Assembly (NCBI GenBank): GCA_002307215.1
Contig: DBTU01000037.1
Coordinates: forward strand, 163,944 to 227,943
DNA: 64,000 bases
Direction of reading: 5' to 3'
Origin: Lachnoclostridium sp. UBA1308
GTDB lineage: Bacteria; Bacillota; Clostridia; Lachnospirales; Lachnospiraceae
Shown here: piece by piece, positions 60,614-64,000 of the stretch
Numbering within the stretch: position 1 is the stretch's first letter
Layout of the letters: every line of letters starts with the position of its first letter
Translations under genes and position numbers: made by a program
Notes under the pieces: generated by a model
What the model was told of the DNA's origin: nothing
Databases searched by the model: none
Seen by the model: only the letters and a program-made list of their open reading frames with translations

Positions 60614-63223
60614 TCATGCTGAAAAGGAATAACCTAAGACATCATATACATACAGGCGCGCCAACTCCGGATCAAACTGGATTCCTGCATTGTCATATAT
60701 TTCCTTTGCTGCCTCTTCTTCCGAAACAGGCATCCGGTAGCTTCGCACACTGGTCATTGCATCAAAAGTATCCGCTATTGCAATTATCCTTGACTGAAGA
60801 GGAATGGCATCTTCTTTCAGTCCTCTTGGATATCCTCTCCCATCCCACCTCTCATGATGAAAAAGTATGTATTCAGCGATATCAGTCATTTCATTTGCCG
60901 AGCACAAGATTCGGTATCCGATTTCAGGATGTCTTTTCACTTCTTCATATTCTTCTGGCGTCAATTTACCAGGCTTATCCAGCAAACTATCTTGAATTGC
61001 AATCTTCCCAATATCATGTAACAGTCCGGCGTTTCGTATCTCCTTTATCTCATGTTCCGGCATTTTTAAAGCGATTGCAATCTTCTCACATAATTCAGCT
61101 ACTCTGTGCGAATGCTGTTCTTCCCTCTTGTTCTTCTCATGTAGCGTATTAATAATAACGCCGATTGTTTTCCCTCTCATGCTTGGTCCGTCAAACAACT
61201 TTTTCTTATACATGCGATCCTCTGCACTTTTTAATACATCATTGATATCCTCACTGCTATCACATTTTGCTTCCCACCCAAAGGAAACCGAAAGATTTAT
61301 CGCATTCACCATTTCCTTGTCACAATCAGCTTTTATATTTTTCACAATTACATCCGCATCATCCCGATTCATATTCGGTACCAGAATTACGAATTCATCT
61401 CCGCCAATACGAAATATCCTGTCCTCATACGGATATAATCTCTTTATTACATTTGCAAATTTCATCAGCATCATGTCTCCGGCTTTGTGTCCAAAAGAGT
61501 CGTTCACCAGCTTTAAACCGTTTACATCCGACATGATAATACATAACGGAAAATTCTTATTATCATCCAGTCGCTTCAATTCTTCTTCAAAAAATCTTCG
61601 GTTAAGCAGTCCGGTCAATTGATCATGATAACTCAGATATTCAATTCGCTTCTGATATGTACGCTGACTTGTTACATTTCTAGCTATTGCAAGTACTCCA
61701 TCTTCAAAACATTTTATAATACAAAACTCAAATATCTCTAATTCTTCATCCTGTACAAACTCATATTCAAAGCTTTGCACGACATCCGTGGCTAAAGCAG
61801 CTTGAATTTTATGATCAATTATATTAACGACATCTTCTCTAACAACATCTCTAATGTTTTTATTAAGAAATAACTCTCTCGGCATATATGGGAGATTTTT
61901 CAGACTTTCTTGACAGTCCGTAATTGTTCCGTCCCGATTAATAATATAAATAACATCCGGAAGTACATTAAGTATTGCCTTATTGTATTCATTACTCTTC
62001 TTAAGCTGATCTTCACTGAGGATTAACAACTCATTCTGTTTTCTTAATTCTTCCTCTGTTGCTAATACCTCTTCGAGCGATGCTTCTGTCTCTTCATTGG
62101 CAAGATTAAGCTTCATAATAAGCTGGCTGGTCTGATTCTTCATATCGGCTACAGCAGTTCCAAGTACTGCAAATTCATCTTTGCGCCTTTTTAAGTAGTC
62201 CGGAATCTCATTATCATAATTTCCTTCACTCATATCCTTGAATTCATCCACCAGTATATGAATAGGCTTCGTTATGTTCTTGGCAACAAAATTGGTGATA
62301 ACAACTACAAATCCAAGTATTACTATCAATACAATAATGGAAATGATAGCGGATACAATAATCGGATTTCTATAAACATTGACCGGAAGCGACTGTATGA
62401 TAATTACTCCAAGTTCTGAGGCTTTCACTGCCGCAATATAGTTAACACCATCTCTTTTATAATAAACAATGCCTTCTTTATGGTCCTCAATATATTGATA
62501 CAACAATGGAAGTTCTGTGCCTATATTATAATTATTGATTAGGTCGATATCATTCGCTGCGACCACGGCTCCATCCTCATCAATTATAATCGTATTCTCT
62601 TTTGAGGTACTTGAATTAGATATAATTGTATTGGAGAATCCATCCAGATTAATTGCCAATCCAAATACAGCCAGAATCTGATTATTGTCATCTAGAACCG
62701 GATAGCCTGATACCATCACCGGTAGACCTGATACCGGAGATTTAATTAATTTACCAAGGTAATGCTTCTTACTTTTCAATACATTTATATACCATTCCGA
62801 ACCTTGATCTTCAATGCTATAATCAATAGAGGTACCGTTTACACCATCAATATAAACTAAGCCATTATAAACAAAAAAAGCATTTTCTAATAGCCCGGGA
62901 TAGTTGCTCATTTCACCCTCCACGTCAGCCTTTAAGATCTGATAATAAGCACTATCATCCTCACCGGCTTTCAGCTTCGTAAAATAGTTCTTGACTTCCA
63001 CATCATTTGCAATACTTTCCGACAATCGATGCAAGCTATTGATATTCACTTCATAAATCTTAACTTTCTGCTCTGCATTAGAAATCAAACTTTGTTCCGT
63101 AAGAGATTGGTTATTATTTACATATCTGACGATGGATATTCCTGATATTAGACAACTTGATATAATTACCGTAATCAAAATTACTAGAAATAACTTTGTA
63201 TAATAATTATGAATTCCTCTCAT
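60614..63223 (-). CDS. membrane sensor with Cache, HAMP, PAS, GGDEF and HD-GYP domains
   Basis: 869 aa. Transmembrane helix 1 (about 9-30), an extracytoplasmic Cache-like region (about 35-280), helix 2 (about 288-312), HAMP (312-365), coiled coil (370-415), PAS (about 417-530), GGDEF (about 540-695, motif RIGGDEF near 606) and HD-GYP (about 700-869, HDIGK near 736 and HERWDGRGYPRG near 790-800). Both the synthesis and the hydrolysis motif for c-di-GMP are intact, so it could be bifunctional or have one domain regulatory. The signal is external and unknown. Given the surroundings, a sugar signal is possible but not shown. Confidence 0.93.
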   Translation of the reverse strand: MRGIHNYYTKLFLVILITVIISSCLISGISIVRYVNNNQSLTEQSLISNAEQKVKIYEVNINSLHRLSESIANDVEVKNYFTKLKAGEDDSAYYQILKADVEGEMSNYPGLLENAFFVYNGLVYIDGVNGTSIDYSIEDQGSEWYINVLKSKKHYLGKLIKSPVSGLPVMVSGYPVLDDNNQILAVFGLAINLDGFSNTIISNSSTSKENTIIIDEDGAVVAANDIDLINNYNIGTELPLLYQYIEDHKEGIVYYKRDGVNYIAAVKASELGVIIIQSLPVNVYRNPIIVSAIISIIVLIVILGFVVVITNFVAKNITKPIHILVDEFKDMSEGNYDNEIPDYLKRRKDEFAVLGTAVADMKNQTSQLIMKLNLANEETEASLEEVLATEEELRKQNELLILSEDQLKKSNEYNKAILNVLPDVIYIINRDGTITDCQESLKNLPYMPRELFLNKNIRDVVREDVVNIIDHKIQAALATDVVQSFEYEFVQDEELEIFEFCIIKCFEDGVLAIARNVTSQRTYQKRIEYLSYHDQLTGLLNRRFFEEELKRLDDNKNFPLCIIMSDVNGLKLVNDSFGHKAGDMMLMKFANVIKRLYPYEDRIFRIGGDEFVILVPNMNRDDADVIVKNIKADCDKEMVNAINLSVSFGWEAKCDSSEDINDVLKSAEDRMYKKKLFDGPSMRGKTIGVIINTLHEKNKREEQHSHRVAELCEKIAIALKMPEHEIKEIRNAGLLHDIGKIAIQDSLLDKPGKLTPEEYEEVKRHPEIGYRILCSANEMTDIAEYILFHHERWDGRGYPRGLKEDAIPLQSRIIAIADTFDAMTSVRSYRMPVSEEEAAKEIYDNAGIQFDPELARLYVYDVLGYSFSA

Positions 63224-63373
63224 TGTTTTCTCCTATGTGACATTATTCGCGCTTTTATTACATCATATCATATGATAGGTTAAATATACCAGTGAAATCT
63301 TATGGATGACATATATTTATATAAGAAAGATGTAATTAATAATTACACCTATTGACGAGAGCATACATGGCTC

Positions 63374-64000
63374 CTATGCCTTCTGCCGAAATCTGAATAT
63401 AGTCAGTGAATATGGATCAAGGTTCACCTTATTACCGGTATTGATACCACTTATTTTCGTAGTAACAGGCTCGATGCTTTTTGGAGTCTCAAAGGAATTC
63501 GAAGACTCCGGAGCTGTTCCTTTCAAAACCGTTTTCAGGCCTTCCCTATCGATATTATTTTTATTATTTATTTTATTTGTATTTTTCATATTAATCTCTA
63601 TCATTTGTTCACAGCACAGAGGATTTACAATTTTAATTATGATATCTCCGTTATTTATATCTTTACTTGCTACTGAATATATGGGTCCTTTTTTCAATCG
63701 GTCCACAATATCAAATTGAAGCAACTCATCAATATAACATCTTATTCTGCTACCTATTACACGTAATTTTATGCTATACCACCTGTTTTCGATGATTGAT
63801 GGGATTTTTGCTGTATCATAATATGGTGTCATAACGATAGTTCGTCCATCTACAATCTTTTCAAAAGAACTCTTAGTATTACCCCATCCCCCCAAATTCA
63901 GTTGTAGATAATTTTTCTCATCCTGATGACCTAAGATAATACGAAAGCCTTCTGTCCCACCTATCTTCTTAGCTCTCAGAGTTACGGTATAATTATCGGC
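63374..64000 (-). CDS. C-terminal part of a GH51-like alpha-L-arabinofuranosidase (5' end beyond window)
   Basis: The frame is open from the stop at 63374 to the window edge. The visible 208 or so residues begin ADNYTVTLRAKKIGGTEGFR and continue with DEKNYLQLNLGGWGNTKSSF, a jelly-roll (LamG/DUF1080-like) insert. They finish with a beta-sandwich ending NKVNLDPYSLTIFRFRQ, which is how GH51 arabinofuranosidases end. An Asn-rich stretch (KNTNKINNKNNID) lies between. The catalytic domain is not in the window, so the family call rests on the C-terminal layout only. It is on the same strand as, and upstream of, the sensor gene (150-bp gap). Confidence 0.68.
   Translation of the reverse strand, partial: ADNYTVTLRAKKIGGTEGFRIILGHQDEKNYLQLNLGGWGNTKSSFEKIVDGRTIVMTPYYDTAKIPSIIENRWYSIKLRVIGSRIRCYIDELLQFDIVDRLKKGPIYSVASKDINNGDIIIKIVNPLCCEQMIEINMKNTNKINNKNNIDREGLKTVLKGTAPESSNSFETPKSIEPVTTKISGINTGNKVNLDPYSLTIFRFRQKA

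Overview
The window looks like chromosome from a low-GC, anaerobic, plant- or glycan-fermenting Firmicute, most likely a Lachnospiraceae/Clostridium relative. The evidence is AT-rich intergenic DNA, strong AGGAGG-type ribosome binding sites with some TTG and GTG starts, a T-box leader on a GatCAB/AspRS operon, a glycyl radical enzyme, rubrerythrin, and many intracellular glycosidases (three GH95 paralogues, a CE15-like esterase, GH43, the end of a GH51-like gene). No rRNA, tRNA, CRISPR array, phage or complete insertion sequence was seen.

Layout. 0.1-2.8 kb: MoxR-type AAA ATPase, HExxH/VWA-like protein and a small partner. 3-6.7 kb: a diguanylate cyclase, PII plus ammonium channel, and a P-loop kinase. 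6.8-9.7 kb: an M20 peptidase with two membrane proteins. 9.9-21.8 kb: a GH95 enzyme followed (reading upstream on the minus strand) by a glycyl radical enzyme locus: flavoprotein, activase, radical enzyme, hydroxyacid dehydrogenase and two more flavoproteins. This run starts from a consensus promoter flanked by two IclR-type operators, with the IclR gene divergent. 21.8-31 kb: His-tailed DMT transporter, SIMPL protein, lytic transglycosylase, YqeY, alanine/Na+ symporter, a GntR-regulated ABC transporter and a HAD phosphatase. 31-38.4 kb: rubrerythrin, second GH95, ABC exporter, a collapsed exonuclease pseudogene, an acetyltransferase and a 250-bp palindrome. 38.4-45.8 kb: operon aspS-gatC-gatA-gatB-second aspS behind a T-box whose best specifier is Asn. 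45.8-53.6 kb: Fe-alcohol dehydrogenase, VOC protein and HxlR regulator, heterodimeric ABC exporter, VOC pseudogene, DUF116 protein. 53.6-64 kb: third GH95, CE15-like esterase, class C beta-lactamase-like hydrolase, GH43, MBL hydrolase, a GGDEF/HD-GYP sensor and a partial GH51-like gene.

Most notable structure outside genes. (1) A family of at least six dispersed two-hairpin repeats at 2845, 12261, 27330, 43178, 51591 and 56034, in both orientations, with compensatory stem changes. Three of them run directly into the start codons of unrelated genes. (2) A 250-bp near-perfect palindrome with 17-bp termini. (3) Two short tandem arrays placed at translation start or stop sites. (4) Three decayed genes (5'-3' exonuclease, double-VOC protein, Cys-rich fragment) that suggest ongoing gene loss.

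The best candidate for undescribed biology is the glycyl radical enzyme locus. Its active-site contexts (GCYEP and RVTGW) depart from the usual GCVEP and RV(S/A)GY, and it is accompanied by three FAD_oxidored flavoproteins.
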